Shown: one piece after another, positions 50,866 through 59,951 of the stretch
Layout: every line of letters begins with the position of its first letter
Numbering within the stretch: the first letter of the stretch is position 1
NCBI GenBank assembly: GCA_964607025.1
Contig: CAZSIL010000003.1
Coordinates: 1-64,000 of the forward strand
DNA from: SIG565 sp964607025
GTDB lineage: Bacteria > Bacillota > Clostridia > Oscillospirales > Acutalibacteraceae
DNA: 64,000 nucleotides
Reading direction: 5' to 3'
Translations under genes and position numbers: made by a program
The notes under the pieces: model-generated
Databases searched by the model: none
What the model was told of the DNA's origin: nothing
What the model saw: only the letters and a program-made list of their open reading frames with translations

Positions 50866-52299
50866 TTAATATGCCTTGCCCCAATAAAGCATCTTGGTAG
50901 CTTTCTTACCACAGCACACACAGGTTTCCCCTATGTTTTCCTGTTCGAACGGTATACAACGCGATGAAACACCTGCTCTTTCTTTAAGAGCATCTTCACA
51001 TGCGCGGTCCCCGCACCACATAGCGCGGATAAATCCGGGCTTATTTTCGGCAATGTCGCACATTTCATCCATATTGTGCGCATCATACATCATAGTATTG
51101 CGCCTATTAAGTGCCTTTTCATAAAGACCGTCGCGCACAGCTGCTAACAATTCAGGAATTTTGGTTTCTAGTTCATCAAGAGAAACCGTTATCTTTTCTC
51201 CGTTATCGCGACGTGCAATTACACAGCAGTTGTTTTCGATATCTCTGGGGCCGAGTTCAAGTCGCAGCGGTACACCCTTCATTTCATACTCGGCAAATTT
51301 CCAACCGGGCGACTGCTCACTTAAATCGATTTTAGCGCGGCAAATCTTTTTAAGATTTTCGTACACGGCGGTTGCCTTTTCAGTAACACCCTCTTTGTGC
51401 GACGCGATGGGCACAACAACAACCTGTATAGGAGCAATATCAGGCGGCAATACAAGGCCGTTATCGTCGCCGTGCGTCATAATAATCGCACCTATAAGAC
51501 GGGTTGAAACACCCCAAGAAGTTTGGAAAGGAGTGGACAGTTTATTTTCCTTATCGGTGAACTGAATACCGAACGCCTTGGCAAAACCGTCGCCAAAGAA
51601 GTGCGAAGTACCGCTTTGTAATGCCTTACCGTCATGCATCATAGCTTCGATAGTATAGGTATCAACGGCACCAGCAAAACGCTCTTTCTCGGTTTTAACA
51701 CCCTTTATCACAGGAATTGCGAGATACTTTTCAGCAAAGTCGGCATAAACGTTTAACATCCTAATTGTCTCAGCTTGCGCTTCTTCAGCCGTTGCGTGAA
51801 TAGTATGTCCTTCCTGCCAATGAAACTCACGAGAACGAAGGAAAGGACGAGTAGTCTTCTCCCAACGAACAACACTGCACCACTGATTATATAATTTCGG
51901 TAAATCACGCCACGAGTGAATTATGTTTTTATAATGGTCACAAAAAAGTGTTTCGGACGTAGGCCTTACGCACATTCTTTCTTCCAACTTGTCGTTACCG
52001 CCGTGGGTCACCCAAGCAACCTCTGGCGCAAATCCTTCAACGTGGTCCTTTTCTTTTTGCAATAAGCTTTCTGGTATGAACATAGGCATAGAAACATTTT
52101 CGTGACCCGTTTCCTTAAACATACCGTCCATAATTCTTTGAACGTTTTCCCAAATTGCCCAACCGTACGGACGGATAATCATACAGCCCTTAACCGATGA
52201 ATAGTCGATTAATTCTGCTTTAACTACAACATCCGTGTACCATTTTGCAAAATCTACGTCCATAGACGTAATTTCTTTTACTAACTTTTCCTTAGCCAT
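50866..52299 (-). CDS. proS: Prolyl-tRNA synthetase, short (eukaryote/archaeal-like) form
   Basis: Class II synthetase of 477 residues without the bacterial editing insertion. Motif 2 (RWEKTTRPFLRSREFHWQEGHTIHA) and the TSWGVSTRLIGA motif 3 region are clear. A C-terminal domain ends CVCCGKKATKMLYWGKAY with likely zinc Cys. This ProRS form is common in Clostridia. The ATG at 52299 has GGTGA upstream. Confidence 0.95.
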   Translation of the reverse strand: MAKEKLVKEITSMDVDFAKWYTDVVVKAELIDYSSVKGCMIIRPYGWAIWENVQRIMDGMFKETGHENVSMPMFIPESLLQKEKDHVEGFAPEVAWVTHGGNDKLEERMCVRPTSETLFCDHYKNIIHSWRDLPKLYNQWCSVVRWEKTTRPFLRSREFHWQEGHTIHATAEEAQAETIRMLNVYADFAEKYLAIPVIKGVKTEKERFAGAVDTYTIEAMMHDGKALQSGTSHFFGDGFAKAFGIQFTDKENKLSTPFQTSWGVSTRLIGAIIMTHGDDNGLVLPPDIAPIQVVVVPIASHKEGVTEKATAVYENLKKICRAKIDLSEQSPGWKFAEYEMKGVPLRLELGPRDIENNCCVIARRDNGEKITVSLDELETKIPELLAAVRDGLYEKALNRRNTMMYDAHNMDEMCDIAENKPGFIRAMWCGDRACEDALKERAGVSSRCIPFEQENIGETCVCCGKKATKMLYWGKAY

Positions 52300-52352
52300 T
52301 TTTATCACCAACGATTATTATAATGGTTATTGAGTATTTTTGCAACACTTAT

Positions 52353-53441
52353 TTACAATGCATCATCTTCCGCCAAAAGCATAGTTATCGCCACTGCCAC
52401 CGCCGCCTCAATTGCCGGCAAAGCGCGTGGAACAATACATGGGTCGTGTCTGCCCTTTATTTGAAGTATCACATTTTCGTGTGTTTCAAGATTAACAGTG
52501 TTTTGCGGCATAAATATAGATGGGGTGGGTTTTAATGCAACGCGTACAATCACCGGCATACCCGTCGTCATACCTCCCACAATTCCGCCGCAATTATTGG
52601 TTGCAGTAACAACTCTATCACCTTCGTAATAATATGAATCATTTGCCTCACTTCCGCGAAGAAACGAAAAATCAAAACCGGCACCAAATGATATACCCTT
52701 AACGGCAGGAACACCGTAAATTACGGAAGAAATTATATTTTCCACGCCGCCAAACATATGGTTTCCTATACCTACGGGCATACCTATAACGGCAATTTCA
52801 ACCGCGCCGCCGATACTGTCGCCGTCATTTTTGGCATTTTCTATTACTCGGCGCATATCTTCTTTAGCATCACTACTATTAGTTGCGAAATACTCGTCCG
52901 ATAATTTCTCAAGCCGCGCAACATCTACTGTAACGGGGTCAAAGGCGATATCAAAACTGTCGCCAATATTAAAAACGTGGCCGCCAACGGTTATCCCCTT
53001 GGTTTTTAAATACTCGCGGCAAATCGCGCCAAGTGCTGTGAGCGGCGCTGTCATCCTGCCCGAAAAATGTCCGCTGCCGCGCATATCGGCAGTGCCGTTA
53101 TATTTAACAAATGCGGGATAGTCAGCGTGATTGGGGCGCGGAGTGAATTTTAAATTATCATAGTCCCCAGATTTTGTATTGGTGTTTTTAATAACAATGC
53201 GGATTTCTCCCCCCGTTGTAACACCGTTTTCTACACCTGATACAATTTCCACCTTGTCGGGCTCATGCCTTGCAGTTGCGGTGGGATCTTGACCGGGGGC
53301 GCGCCTGAGCATTTGCCTTTCTATATTTTCTTCACTTAATTTTACGCCTTTGGGAAAGCCAACCATTACGGCTTCAAGCTGTTCTGAGTGACTTCCGCCC
53401 GTAATTTCTATCTTTAATTTATTCCCGATTTTTGAAGTCAA
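52353..53441 (-). CDS. aroC: Chorismate synthase
   Basis: FMN-dependent last enzyme of the shikimate pathway, about 362 residues. Signatures GGSHSEQLEAVMVGFPKG, RAPGQDPTATARHEPD and the RGSGHFSGRMTAP segment are present. The probable start is a TTG at 53441 with AGGTGG four bases before it; a GTG three codons earlier overlaps that site. No other aro genes are in the window. Confidence 0.95.
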   Translation of the reverse strand: MTSKIGNKLKIEITGGSHSEQLEAVMVGFPKGVKLSEENIERQMLRRAPGQDPTATARHEPDKVEIVSGVENGVTTGGEIRIVIKNTNTKSGDYDNLKFTPRPNHADYPAFVKYNGTADMRGSGHFSGRMTAPLTALGAICREYLKTKGITVGGHVFNIGDSFDIAFDPVTVDVARLEKLSDEYFATNSSDAKEDMRRVIENAKNDGDSIGGAVEIAVIGMPVGIGNHMFGGVENIISSVIYGVPAVKGISFGAGFDFSFLRGSEANDSYYYEGDRVVTATNNCGGIVGGMTTGMPVIVRVALKPTPSIFMPQNTVNLETHENVILQIKGRHDPCIVPRALPAIEAAVAVAITMLLAEDDAL

Positions 53442-53476
53442 AAAAACCACCTACTTAAAATTTTTAAATAAAAATG

Positions 53477-53505
53477 TTGACAAAACACATATTTCCACAT
53501 ATTAT
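53477..53505 (+). promoter_or_regulatory. Promoter of acpP
   Basis: TTGACA (53477-53482), 17 bases and TATTAT (53500-53505) on the plus strand, about 65 bases before the acpP start. Confidence 0.75.
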
Positions 53506-53571
53506 TTTATTAGGGCGCTCATTGCCTAAAGTTAGAATATGGGTTTTTCCTATATCTCAGGAGGATTATTT

Positions 53572-53799
53572 ATGATTTTTGAAAGAATTAAAGAAATACT
53601 TGCAGATCAGCTCGATTCCGATATTGATGCTATGTCAATGGAATCTGATATTGCTAACGACCTTGGAGCTGATAGCTTGGATGTTGTTGAATTACTTATG
53701 GCTATCGAGGATGAGTTTGAGGTTGAGATTCCTGATGAAGAAATCGAGAACATCAAAACCATTGGAGACCTTGTTAAGTACATTGAAAATAATAAGTAA
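53572..53799 (+). CDS. acpP: Acyl carrier protein
   Basis: Acidic protein of 75 residues carrying acyl chains in fatty acid synthesis. The phosphopantetheine serine is in DLGADSLDVVELLMAIEDEF. The ATG at 53572 has CAGGAGG eight bases upstream; an in-frame start 11 codons earlier overlaps that site. It stands alone with its own promoter and terminator, with no fab genes beside it. Confidence 0.95.
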   Translation: MIFERIKEILADQLDSDIDAMSMESDIANDLGADSLDVVELLMAIEDEFEVEIPDEEIENIKTIGDLVKYIENNK

Positions 53800-53813
53800 A
53801 TCTAATCTTTCCA

Positions 53814-53837
53814 AAACCGCCGAATTTTCGGCGGTTT
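53814..53837 (+). terminator. Terminator of acpP
   Basis: AAACCGCCGA (53814-53823) pairs with TCGGCGGTTT (53828-53837), then a T-rich run on the plus strand. It overlaps the last codon of the convergent permease gene by two bases. Confidence 0.88.
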
Positions 53838-56562
53838 ATTTTTTTATCAACCTGAACGTAATATTTGCAGCACACGATATAACGGTTATCAAAGCCGTTA
53901 TGCACACCGTCTTAACGAGCGGCACAAAGCCAATATAGGACACTGTTCCAATACCGTCAAACCCGATTTGTGCAAACGGCAAATTAACAAGAAGTGATAA
54001 AGCGACTCCAACTATTGTGCCGATAACAAACACCGCCACGGTTTCGAGCGCAAAATATGCGGCAATATATTTAAAAGATATACCCGAAAACCGTAACTGC
54101 TTAATTTCCCCACTGCGTTTCGAATAAAGCAAACTCGCTACCGCCATTATCATCGCTGCCCCTAATATTACCGACGGATAATATACCGCGCGTGATAATT
54201 TTTCTATATCTTGCGTGTCAATTTTATCTTTTTCGGTAACACTATACACAATCCCTGTATCGTTAAGTGCGACTACTTCATCCGATAAACTCTTTGTATT
54301 CTTAATGAGCAAAGTATCAGCAGTCGTTTGCTTATCAAGTGCTTTCCAATATAAATTGGGATGGATATAGATATAGTCCCCAACGTAATTTTTAGTAATA
54401 TCTGTTATGGTAAATTGTGCCGAAATATCACCAATCGTAACATTAAGCACACTCCCCTTTTTGATTCCGTTTTTCTTGGCAAAAGCATCGGTTACAATTA
54501 CGGCATCCTCCGTAAAATCGCCGCTAACCGATATAAATTCGCTGATTTTTTCGGCATCTTCAGGTACTATTGAAGTTATAAAACTATTTTTGTTATCATC
54601 CTTGAGCATTAATGTATCACAAGTCACAGCAAGATACTCTTTGCCACCGAGATAAGCAGTCATTTGCTCATTCTGTTTATAATCGGTCTGTGGGTTTAAA
54701 TCTACCAACAAATCGTATTTTTGTATGTTTTCATACTGCATTGTATTTATCTTATTTGCGGGGAAACTAATGGTCAGGGCGAATAAAACACATACCGTCA
54801 CTAGCGCAACACAAAGCGCAAAAGCCAAAAAAAGATATTTCTTTTTAATTATGTTCCTTATAAGCACACGAAGAATTACAGGAAATTTTTCAGATACTGT
54901 GGGATAAAAGATATTATCCTCTCGCGGTTTTTCGAAATCAATTAACATACGGTGCACAAAAATGATTGTACCGATAACCGCCACCAATATTAGCACAGCA
55001 CTTATTATTAACGCTATATACCCCGCTGACGTATTTTCTGTGGGTATATTATATATACCGCCAATAACCGTATTAAGCGCGGTTGGTATGATTCCGGCAA
55101 ATATGATGCCAAAAATTCCACCGATAACGGCACCGCTGCCCATTACAGATGCAAAACCGATTTGTGTTTTTTTAACATCTATAACTACAGTTTTTAAAAC
55201 ATCAATTCTTGCCTTCTCTTTGAGTACTGCAAAATACGCGACAACAACTATTATACTGCAACACAACACTAAAACTATTATCGGTATCACCGAAAAAACA
55301 GTGGCAATGCCCGAATAATTCTTGTAAACGTTTGCATAGCCCACATTATCGGTGCGATAGCTAAACGACCATTTTTGAGCATATTCCTCATGACTGTTGT
55401 TTTTAGCATTATCAAGATTTTTCTTGGCTTCTTTGAGTTTTTTCTCGGTGCTTTTCTCTATGCTCTTTTTGTCGTTCTCAAGCCGCGCCGCTGTACCCTT
55501 GTTTAAATCATTGTTCTCATTATCGCGCTGATAAGCCGCCAACGCCGCATCGTATTCCTGCTTTTTCTCAAGATACGATGCATCATTTTTGAGTAAATCG
55601 AGTTCGGCCTTTTTAATTTCTAATTCGGCTTTTACATTTAGAAGGCGTTCATCCTCCGCTTTGGTTTTTTCGGTGATGTTTTTTATAATCTCGGTTAATT
55701 CCTTAACTGCTTTTTCGCCTTCACTTTTAATATAATCGTACTGCTTTTGCAGTTTTTCGATATTTGTTGCATCCGCATCATTAAGCCCAGCGCCACGCTT
55801 TTGTTCACGCTCTCGAGCCAAAACATTTACGGGACCCGAAACGGTGTTAACGAAAACTGTATATCCATGCGAAAAACTGTTAAGCTGGGAACTTCCTTCT
55901 AAAATCACATTAATTTCGGTATAAGGCGCTTCGGGTGAAAATGCAGTATCCCTCACAAATATAACAACTTGGGTTCCGTTATCGTTTACCGCATTTGTAT
56001 CCTTTACAAAAGACGAATATTCAGGTGAAGAAACAAGCCCCGTAACCGTAAAATCGGTTTGTGCGGCATAACCTGTATTACTGTTTAGTGATATCGTATC
56101 GCCTATTTTTATATTGCCTTCAAGCGCATTTGACACCACCGCAACACAACTGTTTGCATCGGTTGGATAGCTGCCTTTTATAATGCGCGGAGCCGCTACT
56201 TCGCTATCGGGATTTGCGGCAATACTGTCAAAACCAATTCCGTAAATTTTAGCACCGTAGTTGCCTAATGAATTCACCGAAACACTTGTATCTGCTGATA
56301 TTACCGCCGTTGCTTTTTCAACCTCCGCCAAATCGGATACAGCAATCACATCCTCCCTTGTGAAACCGAGATTTGACGTGATTTTTATATCCCACATCTT
56401 ATTTTTATCAAAATAATTTTCGGTGTTACCCTTAAAATTTATTGCATGACAAATCATACCGGCAGACAAAACTGTTGCCAGAAAAACAGTTAAGCAAATT
56501 ATCAAGACACTGCCGATATTGCGTTTTACTCTTTTTAAATATGAAGTAAAAAGCGATGCCAT
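53836..56562 (-). CDS. FtsX-family ABC permease with coiled-coil insertion
   Basis: Membrane protein of 908 residues. An N-terminal helix (about 15-40) is followed by a MacB-like extracytoplasmic domain to about 255. A long charged coiled coil spans about 260-395 (EKLQKQYDYIKSEGEKAVKEL and on to KKLKEAKKNLDNAKNN). Three helices then form FtsX module one. A second extracytoplasmic domain and a second FtsX module lie at about 560-905. Such permeases usually drive conformational work outside the membrane rather than solute flow. The ATG at 56562 overlaps the stop of the upstream ATPase fusion (TAATG), so the two are coupled partners. Confidence 0.85.
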   Translation of the reverse strand: MASLFTSYLKRVKRNIGSVLIICLTVFLATVLSAGMICHAINFKGNTENYFDKNKMWDIKITSNLGFTREDVIAVSDLAEVEKATAVISADTSVSVNSLGNYGAKIYGIGFDSIAANPDSEVAAPRIIKGSYPTDANSCVAVVSNALEGNIKIGDTISLNSNTGYAAQTDFTVTGLVSSPEYSSFVKDTNAVNDNGTQVVIFVRDTAFSPEAPYTEINVILEGSSQLNSFSHGYTVFVNTVSGPVNVLAREREQKRGAGLNDADATNIEKLQKQYDYIKSEGEKAVKELTEIIKNITEKTKAEDERLLNVKAELEIKKAELDLLKNDASYLEKKQEYDAALAAYQRDNENNDLNKGTAARLENDKKSIEKSTEKKLKEAKKNLDNAKNNSHEEYAQKWSFSYRTDNVGYANVYKNYSGIATVFSVIPIIVLVLCCSIIVVVAYFAVLKEKARIDVLKTVVIDVKKTQIGFASVMGSGAVIGGIFGIIFAGIIPTALNTVIGGIYNIPTENTSAGYIALIISAVLILVAVIGTIIFVHRMLIDFEKPREDNIFYPTVSEKFPVILRVLIRNIIKKKYLFLAFALCVALVTVCVLFALTISFPANKINTMQYENIQKYDLLVDLNPQTDYKQNEQMTAYLGGKEYLAVTCDTLMLKDDNKNSFITSIVPEDAEKISEFISVSGDFTEDAVIVTDAFAKKNGIKKGSVLNVTIGDISAQFTITDITKNYVGDYIYIHPNLYWKALDKQTTADTLLIKNTKSLSDEVVALNDTGIVYSVTEKDKIDTQDIEKLSRAVYYPSVILGAAMIMAVASLLYSKRSGEIKQLRFSGISFKYIAAYFALETVAVFVIGTIVGVALSLLVNLPFAQIGFDGIGTVSYIGFVPLVKTVCITALITVISCAANITFRLIKK

Positions 56563-59500
56563 TACCACTCAATCCTTTCAGGCGATACGGGGTGTTCGTT
56601 AACCGTATTTGCCGATATTTTGCCGTTTTTAAGGGTTATAATGCGGTCTGCCGCATTCGTTATAGCAAGGTTATTGGTTGCAATAATAAAGGTTTTACCC
56701 GTCGATTTACAAACATTTTTAAAGATTGAAAGCAGTTTATTTGCCGCCATATAATCAAGTTTACCAAACGGCTCATCACATAAAATAAACTTATTGTCCA
56801 TAGCTAATGCACGAGCCAAAGCCACACACAACTGTTCGAACTTTGATAACTGCCACGGGAATTTATTCATGAGATTATGAATACCGACCGATTCAAGTAT
56901 CGGCATAATGACTTTTGAGTTTTTCCCCGACATTGTCGTTATATTTTCAAGCACCGTCATACTGCTTATTAAATTATGCTCGGCAAAAATAAATGATGCG
57001 GCGTTTTTTTTGTAATTATTTAAAGAGATAATATTCATCTCTCCTATATCTTCGCCATCAACCTTTACTCTGCCGCCGTCATAACGCTCACACCCTGCCA
57101 ATATATTAAGCAGTGTCGTTTTACCTGCACCGTCGGGTGCGGCAACAACAACAAACTCACCACGCTCAACCGAAAAACTGATGCCGTCTAAAACGTTTAT
57201 CTCGCGGTTTACATCGCGGTAACTTTTTACAACATTATCAAGATTTATAAAGGCGTGTTGGCGGTCCCTTAGCCGTCCGCCCAGCGTTTTAAAGTGTAAC
57301 TCTTTATCTTCCTCGGGGACGGGCAGCGATAGCGCGTGGAACTTAACCGATATATCGTTTTCACCTTCACTCACAAAATCGCTAACGTCTATTTCGTATG
57401 GCGCAAATGCAAGTATACCTGCCTCGCATCCGTTAACCGTCACTTCTGCATAAACAGATGATATGTCTGTGAATGCTATTTTATATATAGCGCTTTCTTT
57501 TTTCTCTATAAAGAATTTTTGCGAGAGCTCAATAGTGCCTGTGAAGAACCAATATCCGCTTTCTCTTAATTTATAAGAATTAACGGTATCGGGGCGGCTC
57601 ACTAGCGTAAAACTGTTTTTAGTTATAATATCTCCCGATGAATATGTATAATCTCCATTGCATTTAACCGCAAAATCGCCTAAAACCGATATACCATTAA
57701 TAGATAAATTTTCGGTTTTAAGCATCTTATAAAGATTATCCGAGTGCAAAACTATCTCGTTTTCACCGCTTTTTACAAGCGTGGTAATATCGGCTACGCC
57801 GTTTTGAGTTTCAACAACTTCTCCGTTCACAGCAAGAGTGAAAGCGTCACTATTTTGAAAATGTAGTTTTACGACGTCGGTTATAAAGCCCTTATCAATA
57901 TTTAAAATAAATTTAAATTGAGCTCCAAATTCTTTATTTCGCTTTTTTAGTGTCGATAATATATCTATAAATTTTTCAGCCGAGTGCCATCTGCCGCCCG
58001 ATATTCGCCATTGGCAAATATTAAGCACTAATTTATTCTCGGTAACCGATGCCAAATAAAACGTATCATCAAGCGGTAAAATTTTATGATTGTGTCTTAA
58101 ATTCTCATAATTTGCCTGCTTTATAATACGGAAAAATGTAGAATTACCCTGATTGAAATAATCAAGTTCGGTAACACTTCTACCCGTAATTTTGCCGATT
58201 TTGTTCTGCAGTAATGCCGCGCGCTCGGTTAGGTTAACCAAATCAAAATTAACAATATCATCGCGGGTAAAAAATGTTGCGGTCGGGCGTTTGGTAGTTG
58301 GGCATATATTTGCAACAAAGAACATTAAACTCGAGTCCATAAGCTTTATAGCCCTTATATCCACCGTCGGCTCACTTATTGCAGGTAATAATGCAGGGCG
58401 AAGCGAAGATATATCATCATCTTTAAAACTTCTTATAACACTTTGGAGTTTTCCTATGCGCTCACTTTTAACGCCGTCAATAAGATGCGGTTTTTCACCA
58501 AGAGTGTAAACCCTTCCGCCCTTTTCGGTAAATTCGATTATAAAGTTCGCGGTGTTATGGGAAACAGTAGCGCACGACGGCAATACAAGTCGACTGTATG
58601 TGCTACCGCCAACGCTTAAAATTGCACCGTCACAAACAATTTTATCAGAAAGTGCCTGTTCGTAACCTACATCAAACGGAATATTATATTTACATAACTG
58701 TGAAATTTCTTTTTCTATCACCGCATTATAATTTACAACTCGCGAGGTGTCTATCGGAGTGTATGCCGCTGCTAACGCCTGAGACGGATATAAAAGCATC
58801 GTATCGCATATACGCTGCCCCATATAAAGAGCGGCAACTAGTTTTTTTATATATGCAGTTATACATTTATATTTTTCGAGTTCAACACCCGAAAGAATTT
58901 CAGGGCTTTCTATACATACTCGATTAATATTATTTGCAAAAAAGCGATCAATAAGGCGTTTTAGTTCATCAAGCGACATTGACAAAAAGTCGCTATATGA
59001 CACCGTAGCAACTGTTTTTTGCTTGTTTATATTGGTTAAAATACCAGCGTTTTTTTTGATAAAATCACTGTCTGCCAGTTCTTTTGGGCAACGCAGTATT
59101 ATGCGGTCGAACTCGTGGGTTATCGGCATTAATGATACGTTGGGTAAAACCTGAGATACGGGACTTAACACGCAGTTCATCTCACCGCAAAACTCCGCCT
59201 TATTTGCGTATGTCAAATTTTTAAGCGGCATAAAAAAGTTTTCGGATACAAGAGCGTGGAGCAAAGAAAAATAACGTGACTTAAACCGTGTGCTGCCCTT
59301 GGCATCAACAAACAATAATGCCAATTTATCCAATATCGGCTCACGATATTTTTCTTCATATTCGCGCTTTATGGTATTAGACCATAAAATCTGCGATGGA
59401 AAAATATTATTGCTGACCGTCACGTGACGAAACACCTTTTGCTCGGCTATTAGTTCATCCAAAAAGGTCTGAACGGCATTTTTACCCGTAAAGTTTATGT

Positions 59501-59813
59501 AATCGGTAAGTATATCAAAATAAATAAGATAACAACCCTTTACTGCCTTTTTTAGTTTTATGAGATTTCCGTCATCAACCATATAGCAACCAAGTAGGTT
59601 TTCGGGTAGTCGGGTTAAGTCGGCGGCAACGCGAAAACGCAAAACCTTTGCGGCATAAAGATTTCCTGCTTTATGCATACGCGATACCCTATCGTGATTA
59701 ATCAAAAGTGACTCTGCGCTTTTGATGCTTTTTGCAATAAATTGCTCGGAATCCATTTGTTCTATAGCATCAAGATTTTTATTAAAGCTACTTAAAAATC
59801 CGTATTTTTCCAT
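56562..59813 (-). CDS. Fusion of degenerate GH106-like glycosidase and degenerate ABC ATPase
   Basis: Protein of 1083 residues without signal peptide or membrane helix. Residues about 1-845 follow the GH106-type plan: barrel segment (ILWSNTIKREYEEKYREPILDKLALLF), then LVLPSCATVSHNTANFIIEF, EFTEKGGRVYTLGEKP and terminal beta-sandwich segments (ISVLGDFAVKC; SGYWFFTGTIELSQKF; VNGCEAGILAFAPYEIDVSDF). Where active relatives have an FTDEP-like and a second Glu motif, this has NIFPSQ and TVSYSD. Residues about 855-1083 are a LolD-like ATPase: Walker A APDGAGKTT and Walker B FILCDE are kept, but the Q-loop Gln is Ala (FIFAEHN), the signature reads LSKFEQ, and the H-loop His is Asn (ATNN). ATG at 59813 follows GGAGG. 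Confidence 0.8.
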   Translation of the reverse strand: MEKYGFLSSFNKNLDAIEQMDSEQFIAKSIKSAESLLINHDRVSRMHKAGNLYAAKVLRFRVAADLTRLPENLLGCYMVDDGNLIKLKKAVKGCYLIYFDILTDYINFTGKNAVQTFLDELIAEQKVFRHVTVSNNIFPSQILWSNTIKREYEEKYREPILDKLALLFVDAKGSTRFKSRYFSLLHALVSENFFMPLKNLTYANKAEFCGEMNCVLSPVSQVLPNVSLMPITHEFDRIILRCPKELADSDFIKKNAGILTNINKQKTVATVSYSDFLSMSLDELKRLIDRFFANNINRVCIESPEILSGVELEKYKCITAYIKKLVAALYMGQRICDTMLLYPSQALAAAYTPIDTSRVVNYNAVIEKEISQLCKYNIPFDVGYEQALSDKIVCDGAILSVGGSTYSRLVLPSCATVSHNTANFIIEFTEKGGRVYTLGEKPHLIDGVKSERIGKLQSVIRSFKDDDISSLRPALLPAISEPTVDIRAIKLMDSSLMFFVANICPTTKRPTATFFTRDDIVNFDLVNLTERAALLQNKIGKITGRSVTELDYFNQGNSTFFRIIKQANYENLRHNHKILPLDDTFYLASVTENKLVLNICQWRISGGRWHSAEKFIDILSTLKKRNKEFGAQFKFILNIDKGFITDVVKLHFQNSDAFTLAVNGEVVETQNGVADITTLVKSGENEIVLHSDNLYKMLKTENLSINGISVLGDFAVKCNGDYTYSSGDIITKNSFTLVSRPDTVNSYKLRESGYWFFTGTIELSQKFFIEKKESAIYKIAFTDISSVYAEVTVNGCEAGILAFAPYEIDVSDFVSEGENDISVKFHALSLPVPEEDKELHFKTLGGRLRDRQHAFINLDNVVKSYRDVNREINVLDGISFSVERGEFVVVAAPDGAGKTTLLNILAGCERYDGGRVKVDGEDIGEMNIISLNNYKKNAASFIFAEHNLISSMTVLENITTMSGKNSKVIMPILESVGIHNLMNKFPWQLSKFEQLCVALARALAMDNKFILCDEPFGKLDYMAANKLLSIFKNVCKSTGKTFIIATNNLAITNAADRIITLKNGKISANTVNEHPVSPERIEW

Positions 59814-59845
59814 AATTGCCTCCAAACTATCATATACACTATTTA

Positions 59846-59874
59846 ATTATATTATAAATAAAAAGAAAACTCAA
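59846..59874 (-). promoter_or_regulatory. Promoter of the fusion-permease operon
   Basis: TTGAGT (complement of 59869-59874), 17 bases and TATAAT (59846-59851) on the minus strand, about 30 bases before the start codon. Confidence 0.65.
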
Positions 59875-59912
59875 TAAAAACAGTGGCAAAAATACCCTTA
59901 AAAATATAAAAA

Positions 59913-59940
59913 AGAGCCGTTTTTTACTAAAAACGGCTCT
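59913..59940 (-). terminator. Terminator of the MacB-like gene
   Basis: AGAGCCGTTTTT (59913-59924) pairs with AAAAACGGCTCT (59929-59940), with a T run on the minus strand. It separates the MacB-like gene from the fusion operon. Confidence 0.88.
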
Positions 59941-59951
59941 AAAATTTTTAT

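Noticed and set aside
53510..53529. FapR-like operator upstream of acpP (TTAGG-N10-CCTAA)
   Set aside because: Arms are only five bases and do not match the FapR consensus; too weak to annotate.
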